This document shows, piece after piece, positions 18,667-27,857 of a stretch of 64,000 nucleotides of DNA. The position numbers were made by a program, and so were the translations under genes. The stretch is from Paenibacillus luteus (GTDB lineage Bacteria > Bacillota > Bacilli > Paenibacillales > Paenibacillaceae): contig NZ_SKCD01000033.1 in assembly GCF_006542765.1 (NCBI RefSeq), forward strand, positions 1 through 64,000. The letters are read 5' to 3'. The stretch's first letter is position 1; each line of letters begins with the position of its first letter. The notes beneath the pieces are model-generated. The model ran no database searches, had not been told where the DNA came from, and saw nothing but the letters and a program-made list of their open reading frames with translations.

Positions 18667-19335
18667 ATGAAAAACCGTCATCCGCTGCTGGACCGGCAGG
18701 TTGAATTGGAGATTTCAGGAAAAGTGGCACCTATTCGCGGAAAATTGATTGAATTCGGTCAAGATATTCTAGTGCTGCATAACGGAACGCAATTTTTGTA
18801 TATACCGCTTATTCATCTACAGCAGCTGCGTGTGTCATCGCAAGAAGTGGAAGAAGAAATAGAAGTGCCAGAAATGCCTTTTGAGCCCTACAACGAGCCG
18901 ATCTCTTACCGGAAAATATTAATGAACGCTAAAGGCATGTTCTCGGAAATTTATATTACAGGCAACCAATCCATTCATGGTTATCTCACAACAGTAATGA
19001 ATGATTTCTTTGTTTTCTATTCCCCTGTCTACCATACGGTAATCGTATCGCTCCATCATATGAAGTATTTAATTCCTTACAATCCTAATGTCACGCCGTA
19101 TACGTTGACGCCAGAGCAATTTCCCCTTAAGCTCTCCCCGCTTACACTAGCTAGAACCTTCGATCAACAGCTGCGCAAATTAACCGGTGAGTTTGTCGTG
19201 CTTGACCTTGGCGAGAATTCAAACAAAATCGGTGTCTTAAAAAGCGTCGACCAAAGCATGATCGAGCTTGCGAACGCAAGCGGAAACGCCGTTTTTTTAC
19301 ATTTTGACCATGTGAAGACGGTGCATCTCCCCTAG
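18667..19335 (+). CDS. Second CotB-type (DUF2642-like) spore coat protein
   Basis: The 222-residue protein seems to contain three diverged copies of the CotB fold unit: about 5-58 (LDRQVELEISG...IRGKLIEFGQDILVL...IPLIHLQQL), 75-135 (FSEIYITGNQSIHGYLTTVM...HHMKYL) and 160-222 (GEFVVLDLGENSNKIGVL...HFDHVKTVHL). It lacks low-complexity tails. It lies 69 bp behind the CotB-like gene with a strong AAAGGAGG site and may be a partner of it. The family assignment rests on the repeated strand pattern ending in H.K.(I/L/V). Confidence 0.65.
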   Translation: MKNRHPLLDRQVELEISGKVAPIRGKLIEFGQDILVLHNGTQFLYIPLIHLQQLRVSSQEVEEEIEVPEMPFEPYNEPISYRKILMNAKGMFSEIYITGNQSIHGYLTTVMNDFFVFYSPVYHTVIVSLHHMKYLIPYNPNVTPYTLTPEQFPLKLSPLTLARTFDQQLRKLTGEFVVLDLGENSNKIGVLKSVDQSMIELANASGNAVFLHFDHVKTVHLP

Positions 19336-19343
19336 TTTTCAAG

Positions 19344-19385
19344 ACTGTGCTTACAGCCATTATAGGCGTGAGCACAGTTTTTTCT
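19344..19385 (+). terminator. Rho-independent terminator
   Basis: ACTGTGCTTAC and GTGAGCACAGT pair, with AGCC/GGC extending the stem, and TTTTTT follows. It separates the coat genes from the ger operon. Confidence 0.85.
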
Positions 19386-19448
19386 GTTTCAACATGCATT
19401 TAGATGAATAGACTTGGAAATATTAATTTTCAAGGAAGTGATTGGTAA

Positions 19449-20573
19449 ATGAAAGTGAAGCTATTTGGTATATTGCCATCTATGTTCATGATGATATTGT
19501 CCGTGGGGCTAGTGAATCATGTTCTTGTGGTACCTTTGCTGCTTGATGCTGCAAAACGCGACGCATGGGTTTGTGTGCCTGCTGGAATTGTTTTTGTGCT
19601 TCTATGGGCTATCGTTCCGCTCTATGGCCTATTAAAGCGCATGAATGGCTTGCCGATCGACCAATGGCTTAAGCAGGGACTGCCCCGTTTGGCAGCAGGT
19701 CTGGTGATCGGTATATTTTTGCTCATACAATTAATGCTGGCTTTTGAAACGCTGATTATGACCGCTTCGTGGACGGCGACGACTTATTTGCCCAAAACGC
19801 CATCCTTTGTCGTTTGTGCGGTGTTTTTGGGTTTATGTTTATTCGCATCCATTTCTGGCCTTCGGGCAATCGCCTATGCGAGCTGTATCCTGCTGCCGCT
19901 GGTCGTTTTGCTCGGCGATTTTGTGATGTCGGCCAATATGCCGCACAAGGATTATCATTTCTTGCTGCCGATGTTTGAGAATGGCATGGGAACGATCATG
20001 GAGGGTGTTTTTTTTACGCTGACCTCGTCCAGTGAGCTGTTTGGCTTTATGTTTATCCAGCACCATATCAGAGGAAAGTTCAAACGATGGCATTTTATCG
20101 TGCTCGTTTTGTTTTTGTCACTGCTGACTCTCGGACCGGTGATGGGAGCTATTTCCGAATTTGGACCAGTCGAAGCAGCAAAGATGCGTTATCCCGCATT
20201 TTCGCAGTGGAGACTTGTTTCGATTGGAAAATACTTTGAGCATGTTGATTTTTTTGCTATTTTCCAGTGGATGTCCGGTGCCCTTATCCGGCTCTCCATT
20301 TCGATTCACATTTTGTCCGAGTTCGGACCTATGAGGCGTTTGAGAAGAAGATGGATCTCACCTGTTGTATTAGGTGGCGTGATTTTGGCCGTATCTACTT
20401 ATGGCATCAATCACATGCTTGAAATCAGGCAAGCCATGCATCTGTTTTTTTGGTATACCGGTATGTTCGTTATGGTGCTTGTCAGTGTCTTGTGGATCCT
20501 TTCACTATTCTGGAAACAGAAAGACGTGCACGGGAAGCAGGCAATCATAGGTTCTGAGGAGGCAGAGCAATAA
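19449..20573 (+). CDS. Spore germination receptor B subunit (GerAB family permease)
   Basis: The 374-residue protein has about ten predicted membrane helices and belongs to the GerAB/APC-type endospore germination permeases, which bind germinants in the spore inner membrane. It is the first of three genes for a complete A-B-C receptor; its stop overlaps the next start (TAATGG). The order B-A-C differs from the common A-B-C order of gerA-type operons. The germinant is unknown. Confidence 0.9.
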   Translation: MKVKLFGILPSMFMMILSVGLVNHVLVVPLLLDAAKRDAWVCVPAGIVFVLLWAIVPLYGLLKRMNGLPIDQWLKQGLPRLAAGLVIGIFLLIQLMLAFETLIMTASWTATTYLPKTPSFVVCAVFLGLCLFASISGLRAIAYASCILLPLVVLLGDFVMSANMPHKDYHFLLPMFENGMGTIMEGVFFTLTSSSELFGFMFIQHHIRGKFKRWHFIVLVLFLSLLTLGPVMGAISEFGPVEAAKMRYPAFSQWRLVSIGKYFEHVDFFAIFQWMSGALIRLSISIHILSEFGPMRRLRRRWISPVVLGGVILAVSTYGINHMLEIRQAMHLFFWYTGMFVMVLVSVLWILSLFWKQKDVHGKQAIIGSEEAEQ

Positions 20574-22027
20574 TGGAACACAAGGCGAGGGACGTGCGGC
20601 AGGGAGAGGAAGGCATATCTCTGGAGCAATTCAGCCGCAGCTTGAAAGATTGCCATGACGTCATCGAATACAAGTTCAAGCTTGATGTGGACGGACCTGT
20701 TCAGGTGATTATGTTTTATTGCGAAGGATTGATCGACAATCAGCAGTTGCAGCTTGGCTTGTTGCCGCAGCTTGAAAATTGGGCAAGTCTGCTGCGCTCG
20801 TTTAAGGGTGTGGAAGCGGGAGATATACATAAGCCGAGCATGCTATTCAGCAGGGTACATAGCGGACCCAACGGCAGCAATCTATACTCTCGCCTATTTG
20901 CCGGCAGTGTTATTTTGTCATTCGATATTCTGGAAGGCTTATTTGAATACGATATCGCTGATCAGCCTGGGAGGAATCCGGAAGAATCGACGATGGAGGT
21001 GTCGATCCGCGGTCCCCGAGATGGTTTCGTCGAGCAGTTGGCAACGAATGTTGCGCTTGTACGAAAGCGGCTTAGAACGCCTGACATGCATGTGGAATAC
21101 AGCAGAATCGGCAGCGAGTCCCTGACAGAAATCGCTCTTGTTTATATGGAGGGCAAAGCGCCGAGTGAGCTTGTCGCAGAAGCAAGGAGAAGGCTGGATC
21201 AGATTGACATCCCTTCGCTGAACGGCGCCGGGCAACTGGAGGAGCTTTTAGCAGATCGACGATTATCGTTGTTTCCACTTGTCGAATATGTAGGGCGGCC
21301 GGATTATGTCGTTCAGTCACTGATGCAAGGAAAAGTGGCTATTCTGCTGGATGGATCTCCATCTGCCATTATAGCCCCCGGAACTTTATTGCTCTTAATA
21401 AAATCGCCGGAGGATGCGCACCTGCCCTACTATTATGTGTCGCTCGAGAGGGTGCTCAGGTTGATTGGACTTATTGTGTCGATCTGTCTGCCCGGATTCT
21501 GGATCTCGCTATCGTCGTTCAATACCGATCAAATTCCATTTTCTTTGCTCGCAACGATTACAATTTCAAGAATTGGCTTGCCGCTGTCAGCTACGATGGA
21601 AATGTTTCTCATGCTCACGATGTTTGAGCTATTTCGAGAAGCAGGCGTCAGACTACCAAGAGCGGTGGGACAGACCGTTTCCGTTGTAGGCGGCTTGATT
21701 GTCGGGGATGCTGCCATCCGCGCAGGGATGACCTCACCGACGATGCTGGTTATGGCTGCCGTGACGGCGGTGTCTACCTTTACGCTCGTTAATCAGTCTC
21801 TAAGCGGTTCGGTAAGTTTGATTCGTTATTTGATTCTGATTGCTTCTTCGGTGCTAGGCATATTCGGTTTTTTTGTCGGAAGCTTTGCCGTGCTGATCTA
21901 CCTCTGTACGTTGGAATCCTTTGGGCGCTCGTATTTGGAGCCTTTGGCTCCGCTGCGCTTCAAGCAGCTAATGCCCGCGCTAATGCAAATGCCATGGAAG
22001 CTTAAAGATGGCAGGAGGAATAAATGA
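20573..22027 (+). CDS. Spore germination receptor A subunit (GerAA family)
   Basis: The 484-residue protein has a hydrophilic N-terminal half (about 1-285, with two GerA N-terminal subdomains; ILDGSPSAIIAPG lies at about 258-270) and a membrane half of about five helices (SLLATITISRIGLPLSA and VGGLIVGDAAIRAGMTSP are typical). It forms an oligomeric ion channel in the spore inner membrane. It overlaps both neighbours by 1 and 4 bp, so the three subunits are translationally coupled. Confidence 0.93.
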   Translation: MEHKARDVRQGEEGISLEQFSRSLKDCHDVIEYKFKLDVDGPVQVIMFYCEGLIDNQQLQLGLLPQLENWASLLRSFKGVEAGDIHKPSMLFSRVHSGPNGSNLYSRLFAGSVILSFDILEGLFEYDIADQPGRNPEESTMEVSIRGPRDGFVEQLATNVALVRKRLRTPDMHVEYSRIGSESLTEIALVYMEGKAPSELVAEARRRLDQIDIPSLNGAGQLEELLADRRLSLFPLVEYVGRPDYVVQSLMQGKVAILLDGSPSAIIAPGTLLLLIKSPEDAHLPYYYVSLERVLRLIGLIVSICLPGFWISLSSFNTDQIPFSLLATITISRIGLPLSATMEMFLMLTMFELFREAGVRLPRAVGQTVSVVGGLIVGDAAIRAGMTSPTMLVMAAVTAVSTFTLVNQSLSGSVSLIRYLILIASSVLGIFGFFVGSFAVLIYLCTLESFGRSYLEPLAPLRFKQLMPALMQMPWKLKDGRRNK

Positions 22028-23199
22028 TGCGGACAGCTTGCCGTTATGGAGCCTACCGCCGTGCGAGGAAGCGCCTGGCGTTTGCAGGTTTAGTTATTGC
22101 TTCCTTGCTGCTGCAGGGCTGCTGGGATGAGGTGAATTTACAGGATGTTAGCTACATCTCGGCACTTGGCATTGACTATAAGGAGGATCACTACGAGGTA
22201 TACGCACAAATGATCAAATTCGCGCTCATTGCCAAGACCGAATCTCTGCAGCCTGATCCTAATCCGGTGTGGAATGGAAGAGGGAAGGGGGATTCTATCT
22301 TGCTGGCGCTGAATGATTTGACGCAGGCTGGCCATACGCTGCTTAGCCTGGAGCATTTGAAAACCGTGCTTGTTCAAGAGAGAGCGATGAGTAGGATGAA
22401 TGACATTATGGATGGAATCAACCGCCAGCGTGCCTCACGGTATACTTCCTTGCTCTACGGAACGAGGGCGCCTATCGAAAAGATTTTTACCACAGATACT
22501 TTTTTTGACCAATCACCATTAAATAGTATTATGTATATGCCAAGCCCGCTTGACAGCCAGCGCAGCTTCATACGTCCTTATGAACTGCAGCTGGTGATGC
22601 AGACGTTGAAGGAGCCGGCGATGGTGACAACTCTCCCTTCATTGAACGCTAATGAAAGCTACTGGACCAGAAAGAAGCAGCCGCTTCAAATTCAGTTTAT
22701 AGATGGCATATTTGTATTTCATGAGCTTCGGTATGCGGGCTACTTAACGGAGGCGGACGCAGCCGGACTGCGCTGGGTAAATCCCGAGTTCAAGCATTTC
22801 TTAATCAAAGCGGAAGGTCCCGCGGGGAAATCGACGATAGGGATCGTAGCCTCACGTCCTCGGTTGCAAACAAGCTTCGTGAATGGGAAACCGGTATTCA
22901 CACTGCATCTTAAGATGGCCGGCGACATTTCGGAGATGGCCGGAAGGATGAATGCAGATGAAGTTGTTACATCTGTAGAGTCGCAGGTGAAGGAACAAAT
23001 TGAGGATACTTACCGCAAAGGGCTGGCTAAAAAGATGGATTTGTTCTTGCTGGAGCATCAATTGTACCGTTACCATCTTAAGTATTGGAAAGAAGCATGC
23101 AAAGGAAAAATCTGGCTTCCGCAGGCTGAACAGCTGAAAACAGAAGTTCATTTTCAACTGATCCATTCTGGTAATTTTGATTTAAATACAGACACATAA
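22024..23199 (+). CDS. Spore germination receptor C subunit (GerAC family lipoprotein)
   Basis: The 391-residue lipoprotein has the lipobox LLQGC (Cys33) followed by WDEVNLQDVSYISALGID, the canonical start of the GerAC family, and a C-terminal GerAC domain. It is attached to the outer face of the spore inner membrane. An ATGA overlap couples it to the A subunit gene. No terminator is evident in the 88 bp behind it. Confidence 0.93.
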   Translation: MMRTACRYGAYRRARKRLAFAGLVIASLLLQGCWDEVNLQDVSYISALGIDYKEDHYEVYAQMIKFALIAKTESLQPDPNPVWNGRGKGDSILLALNDLTQAGHTLLSLEHLKTVLVQERAMSRMNDIMDGINRQRASRYTSLLYGTRAPIEKIFTTDTFFDQSPLNSIMYMPSPLDSQRSFIRPYELQLVMQTLKEPAMVTTLPSLNANESYWTRKKQPLQIQFIDGIFVFHELRYAGYLTEADAAGLRWVNPEFKHFLIKAEGPAGKSTIGIVASRPRLQTSFVNGKPVFTLHLKMAGDISEMAGRMNADEVVTSVESQVKEQIEDTYRKGLAKKMDLFLLEHQLYRYHLKYWKEACKGKIWLPQAEQLKTEVHFQLIHSGNFDLNTDT

Positions 23200-23287
23200 A
23201 TAAAGGAAAATCAGGTCATAATACGTTGGGCACGAAAAAAATGGTACAACATGTGCTTAGGATTCAACTATAAAGGAGGATGTCCCT

Positions 23288-23512
23288 ATGATTCAGCCAA
23301 TGACTGGCAAAGAGCTGGAGTACATTGCAGACTCAATGTCCAACGAGGATTTATTAATGAAGCAGTGCGCGGCCGTAGTTGCTACGGGCACGACACCTGC
23401 CTTGCGCAACCTTTGCTCGCAAATGCTGCAAACCCATCAACAGCACTTTGACTCTCTTATGCATGCCATTTCACATCATCAGCAAATGGCACCAACGCAG
23501 CCGCAACAATAA
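23288..23512 (+). CDS. Small hypothetical protein in coat gene context
   Basis: The 74-residue protein starts at ATG behind AAAGGAGG. It is helical, with MTGKELEYIADSMSNEDLLM and a His/Gln-rich end. It resembles a shortened CotF-type helical hairpin (NEDLL.K....V....TP.LR), and the next gene is CotF-like, so a spore coat role is probable. Confidence 0.65.
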   Translation: MIQPMTGKELEYIADSMSNEDLLMKQCAAVVATGTTPALRNLCSQMLQTHQQHFDSLMHAISHHQQMAPTQPQQ

Positions 23513-23545
23513 AAGCATTTCAATAACGTTTAGGAGGTTTTCGCT

Positions 23546-23947
23546 ATGTATCAACAACAACAGCAGAAGCAGTCAATTTTGACTGAAGAAGACTTGGTTA
23601 GTACGATTCTAAGCGATTTAAAGCGAGTCGTTCGGGAATATGCAACAGCGGCGACGGAGTCTACATGTCCGGATATCCGCCAATTGTTTACCAAGCTGAT
23701 GGACAGCACGTTGACAATGCAAGGCCAACTGTTCCAAGCGATGCAGCAAGCGAACATGTACAATACCTCATCGCCAGTACTGCGCCAGGAACTAGATAAA
23801 CAAATGAAGCAATATCAGCAAATCAAGCAAAAGACCGCTCAGTTTTTACAGCAAACCCTCGGTCAGCAGCAAAATCAAACGATGTATACGCCGAATATGC
23901 AGCAGCAGTCCGGTCAGCAGCAAGGATCTCAAAACTATTACAACTAA
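23546..23947 (+). CDS. CotF-like spore coat protein
   Basis: The 133-residue protein contains a CotF-type four-helix region: LTEEDLVSTILSDLKRVVRE, ATAATESTCPDIRQLFTKLM and a third helix pair, then a Gln-rich tail. It has a Gln-rich head (YQQQQQKQ). It is 33 bp behind the small coat-like gene, has its own TAGGAGG site and is followed by a strong terminator. Confidence 0.82.
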   Translation: MYQQQQQKQSILTEEDLVSTILSDLKRVVREYATAATESTCPDIRQLFTKLMDSTLTMQGQLFQAMQQANMYNTSSPVLRQELDKQMKQYQQIKQKTAQFLQQTLGQQQNQTMYTPNMQQQSGQQQGSQNYYN

Positions 23948-23976
23948 AGGCCCCTTTCGGGGTCTTTTGCTTTTTT
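23946..23976 (+). terminator. Rho-independent terminator
   Basis: AAAGGCCCC and GGGGTCTTT pair around TTTC; TTGCTTTTTT follows. It ends the coat gene pair. Confidence 0.88.
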
Positions 23977-24072
23977 ACAAAGGGTTGTGATAGCTAGGCT
24001 TTCATTGCGCGTCAATCAAAAAAGTTGTAAACTATTCTTTATAATCGCAGTCGTACTGGAAGGAGTTATACC

Positions 24073-24564
24073 ATGACCGAATTACAGTTGAAAGTATTAG
24101 AACTGCTGAAGGAAGACGCGCGTAGGGATGCAGAACTGATTGCAACCATGCTTGCCGTGCCAACAGAGGAAGTAAAGCAAGCGATTGCTGCGCTTGAGAA
24201 CGATCATATTATTGTAAAGTATGCTACTGTCGTGAACTGGAGCAAGATTGACGACCAGAAGGTAACGGCACTGATTGAAGTTCAAATCACACCAGAACGC
24301 GGTCGCGGATTCGAAGGAATCGCCGAGCGCATTTATTTATATCCAGAAGTAAAATCGGTATACCTGATGTCTGGCGCCTACGATCTACTTGTTGAGGTCG
24401 AAGGTAAAAACCTGAAAGAGGTTGCCTCGTTCGTATCGAATAAATTATCACCGATCGATGCGGTATTATCGACAAAAACGTTTTTTATTTTGAAAAAATA
24501 CAAACAAGACGGCATTATCTTCGAGGAGCATGAAGGTGATCATCGGTTGATGGTTTCGCCGTAA
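24073..24564 (+). CDS. alaR: Lrp/AsnC family regulator, AlaR-like
   Basis: The 163-residue protein has an N-terminal winged helix (LKVLELLKEDARRDAELIAT) and a C-terminal RAM ligand-binding domain (TALIEVQITPERGRGF, VKSVYLMSGAYDLLVEVEG). The gene is 6-15 bp before an aminotransferase gene; the same pair in B. subtilis is alaR (yugG) and alaT (yugH), in which AlaR activates the alanine transaminase gene. The orthology is inferred from family plus arrangement. Confidence 0.85.
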   Translation: MTELQLKVLELLKEDARRDAELIATMLAVPTEEVKQAIAALENDHIIVKYATVVNWSKIDDQKVTALIEVQITPERGRGFEGIAERIYLYPEVKSVYLMSGAYDLLVEVEGKNLKEVASFVSNKLSPIDAVLSTKTFFILKKYKQDGIIFEEHEGDHRLMVSP

Positions 24565-24579
24565 AAAAGGGTGATGGCA

Positions 24580-25800
24580 ATGATTAAAGACGAAGAAAAA
24601 CAACCCTCCACACCTGTGCAGCGTCAATCGATGGCTGATTATTTGTCCCCGCTTGTCCGGGGCATTAAACCGTCGGGAATCCGTCGGTTTTTTGATTTGG
24701 TCAGCACGCGCAAGGATGTCATTACGCTTGGCGTTGGCGAGCCCGATTTTGTAACGCCGTGGCATGTAAGGGAAGCGGCAGTATATGCACTGGAAACGGG
24801 AAAAACCCAGTATACATCCAACGCTGGCATGCCTGAGCTTCGGGGGGCCATCGGGCAATATTTGAATGACCAATTCGCTGTGGAATACAATCCGGCGGAT
24901 GAGATTTTGGTAACGGTAGGCGGCAGCGAAGCGATCGATCTTGCGCTCCGCTCATTTATCTCGCCTGGCGACGAAATTTTAATTCCGGAACCATGTTACA
25001 TCTCCTATTCTCCGATAACGGCGCTTACCGGCGGAGTACCAGTTGGCATCGAAACCTTTGCGAAGGATGAATTTAAGCTGAAGCCAGAGTCGCTTCAAGC
25101 GGTCATTACGCCAAATTCCAAAGTACTTATTTTATGTTATCCAAGCAACCCGACTGGCGGTACGATGACTTATGAGGACTGGTTGCCGATTGCGAAGATT
25201 GTGGAAGAAAACGATCTGATCGTTATTTCTGATGAAATCTATGCCGAGCTTACCTATGGCTCTAAGCATGTAAGCTTCGCGGCGATGCCCGGCATGAAGG
25301 ACCGCACGATTCTTGTCAGCGGCTTCTCCAAAGCGTTTGCGATGACCGGCTGGCGGATGGGTTACGCTTGCGGGCATCCCGAGCTGATCGCTGCTATGCT
25401 AAAGATCCATCAATATACGGTCATGTGTGCTCCGATCATGGCGCAATATGCTGCTCTTGAAGCGCTGCAGCACGGTTTGGAAGAAAAGGACCGGATGGTG
25501 GAGGCCTATAACCAAAGGCGCCGTTTGGTCGTCAAGGGATTTCGGGAAATTGGACTGGATTGCCATGAGCCGCAGGGGGCTTTCTATGCCTTCCCGTCCA
25601 TTGTATCCACGGGGCTGACGAGCGAGCAGTTTGCCCAAAGGCTTCTGGAAGAAGCGAATGTCGCGGCTGTTCCTGGAGATGTCTTCGGCCTTGGAGGCGA
25701 GGGCCATCTTCGCTGCTCCTATGCGACCTCAGTTACGAATCTTACGGAGGCGCTGGACCGGATCGGCGGCTTCGTTCACCGATTGAAGCAGCAAGGCTAG
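24580..25800 (+). CDS. alaT: Alanine transaminase-like aminotransferase (class I/II)
   Basis: The 406-residue fold-type I PLP enzyme has SGFSKAFAMTGWRMGY with the PLP lysine at about 251, NPTGGT and the C-terminal RCSYATS arginine. It is related to B. subtilis AlaT/YugH, which interconverts pyruvate and alanine. I prefer ATG 24580, with AAAAAGG 9 bp upstream, over the in-frame GTG 24571 and ATG 24574, which are too close to that site. It is co-transcribed with the Lrp-type regulator. Confidence 0.87.
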   Translation: MIKDEEKQPSTPVQRQSMADYLSPLVRGIKPSGIRRFFDLVSTRKDVITLGVGEPDFVTPWHVREAAVYALETGKTQYTSNAGMPELRGAIGQYLNDQFAVEYNPADEILVTVGGSEAIDLALRSFISPGDEILIPEPCYISYSPITALTGGVPVGIETFAKDEFKLKPESLQAVITPNSKVLILCYPSNPTGGTMTYEDWLPIAKIVEENDLIVISDEIYAELTYGSKHVSFAAMPGMKDRTILVSGFSKAFAMTGWRMGYACGHPELIAAMLKIHQYTVMCAPIMAQYAALEALQHGLEEKDRMVEAYNQRRRLVVKGFREIGLDCHEPQGAFYAFPSIVSTGLTSEQFAQRLLEEANVAAVPGDVFGLGGEGHLRCSYATSVTNLTEALDRIGGFVHRLKQQG

Positions 25801-25824
25801 CAAGCGATGTTTGAGGGCAGGACG

Positions 25825-25860
25825 AAACAGCAGGTCAGGAGCGCATCCGGCCTGCTGTTT
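25825..25860 (+). terminator. Terminator behind the alanine transaminase gene
   Basis: AAACAGCAGG and CCTGCTGTTT form a perfect stem around 16 nt. Only a short T run (TTT) follows. Confidence 0.65.
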
Positions 25861-25909
25861 GCATGAGTATAGGGTATTTAACCCAAAACCCTAAAGGAGG
25901 CTGGAATCG

Positions 25910-26482
25910 ATGAAAATATATACAAGAACCGGAGACAGCGGCCAAACATCCCTCATTGGCGGGCGCGTTCGCAAGGATGACGCCCGAGTGGAGGCCTATG
26001 GCACGATCGACGAGCTGAATTGTTTCGTTGGGCAGGCAGCGGCGGAGGCTGCCAAGCACGAGGAGCTTGTTGAAATGTCAGGGTGGCTGATCGATATACA
26101 GCAGGAATTGTTCGATTGCGGATCGGACCTTGCTTACGCGGTAGAAGGCGCGCCGCTCAAAATTGACGGGCAGCCGGCTGCACGTTTAGAGGGCTGGATT
26201 GATCAATATACAGCAGAGGCGCCGGAAATCACGAGATTTATTTTGCCCGGAGGAAGCTCTGCGTCTGCCTTGCTGCATGTATGCAGAACGGTATGCCGCC
26301 GCGCGGAACGGCGTGTGGTAACGCTTGCTGCAGAGCATCCAATTAACGCCGAGGTTCAAACCTACTTGAATCGTCTTTCTGACTTTTTCTTTGCCGCTGC
26401 GAGGGCAGCTAACGCCAAGCTTGGCGTGCCGGACACGGAATATGTCCGAAGCGCAGAAGTATTTCGGAAGCCGAAGAAATGA
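25910..26482 (+). CDS. Cob(I)alamin adenosyltransferase, PduO type
   Basis: The 190-residue protein has the PduO family ATP-binding start YTRTGDSGQTSLIGGRVRKD, AYGTIDELN, RRAERRVV and LNRLSDFFFAAAR. It makes adenosylcobalamin from cob(I)alamin and ATP in the cytoplasm (B. subtilis YvqK). The ribosome binding site is AAAGGAGG. It overlaps the pseudouridine synthase gene by 4 bp. Confidence 0.9.
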   Translation: MKIYTRTGDSGQTSLIGGRVRKDDARVEAYGTIDELNCFVGQAAAEAAKHEELVEMSGWLIDIQQELFDCGSDLAYAVEGAPLKIDGQPAARLEGWIDQYTAEAPEITRFILPGGSSASALLHVCRTVCRRAERRVVTLAAEHPINAEVQTYLNRLSDFFFAAARAANAKLGVPDTEYVRSAEVFRKPKK

Positions 26483-27435
26483 TGGACCATCTAGAGCGGG
26501 ACTATTATCGGCCGTTAGTGGCTACGGTAAGCGAAGCGGAGGACGGGAAGACGGTTCGAACTGTACTGGAGCGGCAGCTCGGCATATCCCGGAAGCTGCT
26601 GTCACAGGTGAAGCTGACGGAGCATGGGCTGACGGTGAATGGAGTGCGGGCCTATACGACGGCTCCTGTAGCCATGGGCGACCGAATAGAGCTGCGTATG
26701 GAGCGAGAAATTTCAGAAGACATTTTGCCTCAGCCTATTCCCTTTGAAATTGTATTTGAGGACGAGGATCTCCTCATTGTCAATAAACCGGCAGGCATGA
26801 TCGTTCATCCGACTCATGGCCATTATACCGGTACGCTAGCTAACGGTGTCGTGTATCATTGGCAGCAAAAGGGAGAACGGGTCCGATTCCGACCCGTTCA
26901 CCGGCTGGATGAGGAAACCTCCGGGTTAGTTGCCATAGCCAAAACCTCTTACGTACATCAGCAGCTGTCGGAGCAGATGCAGGCTAACGGTTTTTTGAAG
27001 CTGTATAGGGCTTATGTGTATGGCAAGCCCGTGCCAGCGCAGGGGACCGTCAACGAGCCTATTGACCGCAATCCTGATCAGCCACATATACGGATCGTGA
27101 CACCGGAGGGTTATCCGTCCGTGACGCACTATGAGGTGATTTCGGGTTTTCAATCCACCATCGGTGGGCGGGCGGCGGCTGTGCGGCTGAAGCTCGAAAC
27201 GGGACGTACGCATCAAATTCGCGTTCATATGAAGCACATCGGCTGCCCATTAATCGGGGACAAAATGTACGGCCCGGAGGACGGCGGCATGGCAGAATGG
27301 GAAGCAGCGGTGAGCCGGCAAGCGCTGCATGCCGAGGTACTGGGCTTTAAGCACCCTATTCGGAAGCAATGGATGGAATGGATAGCACCTTTACCGCCAG
27401 AGCTTGCGCTCTTGGAGCAGAGGTTGTCGGAATAA
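26479..27435 (+). CDS. RluA family pseudouridine synthase
   Basis: The 318-residue protein has an N-terminal S4-like RNA-binding part (about 15-75) and the RluA catalytic motif HRLDEETSGLVAIAK (about 141-155), with the catalytic Asp, plus GRTHQIRVHMKHIGCPLIGD. It isomerises uridines in rRNA or tRNA. The start overlaps the previous stop (ATGATGG). The target base cannot be told. Confidence 0.9.
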   Translation: MMDHLERDYYRPLVATVSEAEDGKTVRTVLERQLGISRKLLSQVKLTEHGLTVNGVRAYTTAPVAMGDRIELRMEREISEDILPQPIPFEIVFEDEDLLIVNKPAGMIVHPTHGHYTGTLANGVVYHWQQKGERVRFRPVHRLDEETSGLVAIAKTSYVHQQLSEQMQANGFLKLYRAYVYGKPVPAQGTVNEPIDRNPDQPHIRIVTPEGYPSVTHYEVISGFQSTIGGRAAAVRLKLETGRTHQIRVHMKHIGCPLIGDKMYGPEDGGMAEWEAAVSRQALHAEVLGFKHPIRKQWMEWIAPLPPELALLEQRLSE

Positions 27436-27462
27436 AATAGAAATGAGCTCAGGGGAGGCTTC

Positions 27463-27849
27463 ATGGGAATGACGAAGGACAAGCCATTAACGATTATTCA
27501 ATATCCCAAATGCGGAACATGCAGAACCGCAATCAAATCGTTGCAAAACAAAGGCAATGAGGTTATTTCCCGCCATATCGTGGAGGAAACACCAACTGCG
27601 GAGGAGATAAAGACGCTGGTTGCGAACAGCGGACTTGAGCTGAAGAAGTTTTTTAATACCTCTGGCGACGTGTACAGGGAGCTTGGACTGAAGGACAAGC
27701 TGGCGGACATGGCAGAGGATGAAAAATATAAGCTGCTGGCATCAAACGGGATGCTGATTAAACGGCCAATTGTAACCGATGGCGAGCAAGTAACCGTTGG
27801 TTATAAGGAAGAGCAATTCGAGCAAGTTTGGGCGAACGGAAAAGGGTGA
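27463..27849 (+). CDS. ArsC/Spx family protein, YusI-like
   Basis: The 128-residue thioredoxin-fold protein has a CxxC site in YPKCGTCRTAIKSL, LKKFFNTSGDVYRELGLKDK and LIKRPIVTDGEQVTVGYKEE, closely resembling B. subtilis YusI. It belongs to the arsenate reductase/Spx family, but arsenate reduction is unproven for this branch. It precedes and slightly overlaps an aminotransferase reading frame. GGGGAGG stands before ATG 27463; ATG 27469 is an alternative start. Confidence 0.85.
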   Translation: MGMTKDKPLTIIQYPKCGTCRTAIKSLQNKGNEVISRHIVEETPTAEEIKTLVANSGLELKKFFNTSGDVYRELGLKDKLADMAEDEKYKLLASNGMLIKRPIVTDGEQVTVGYKEEQFEQVWANGKG

Positions 27850-27857
27850 ATAAGAAG

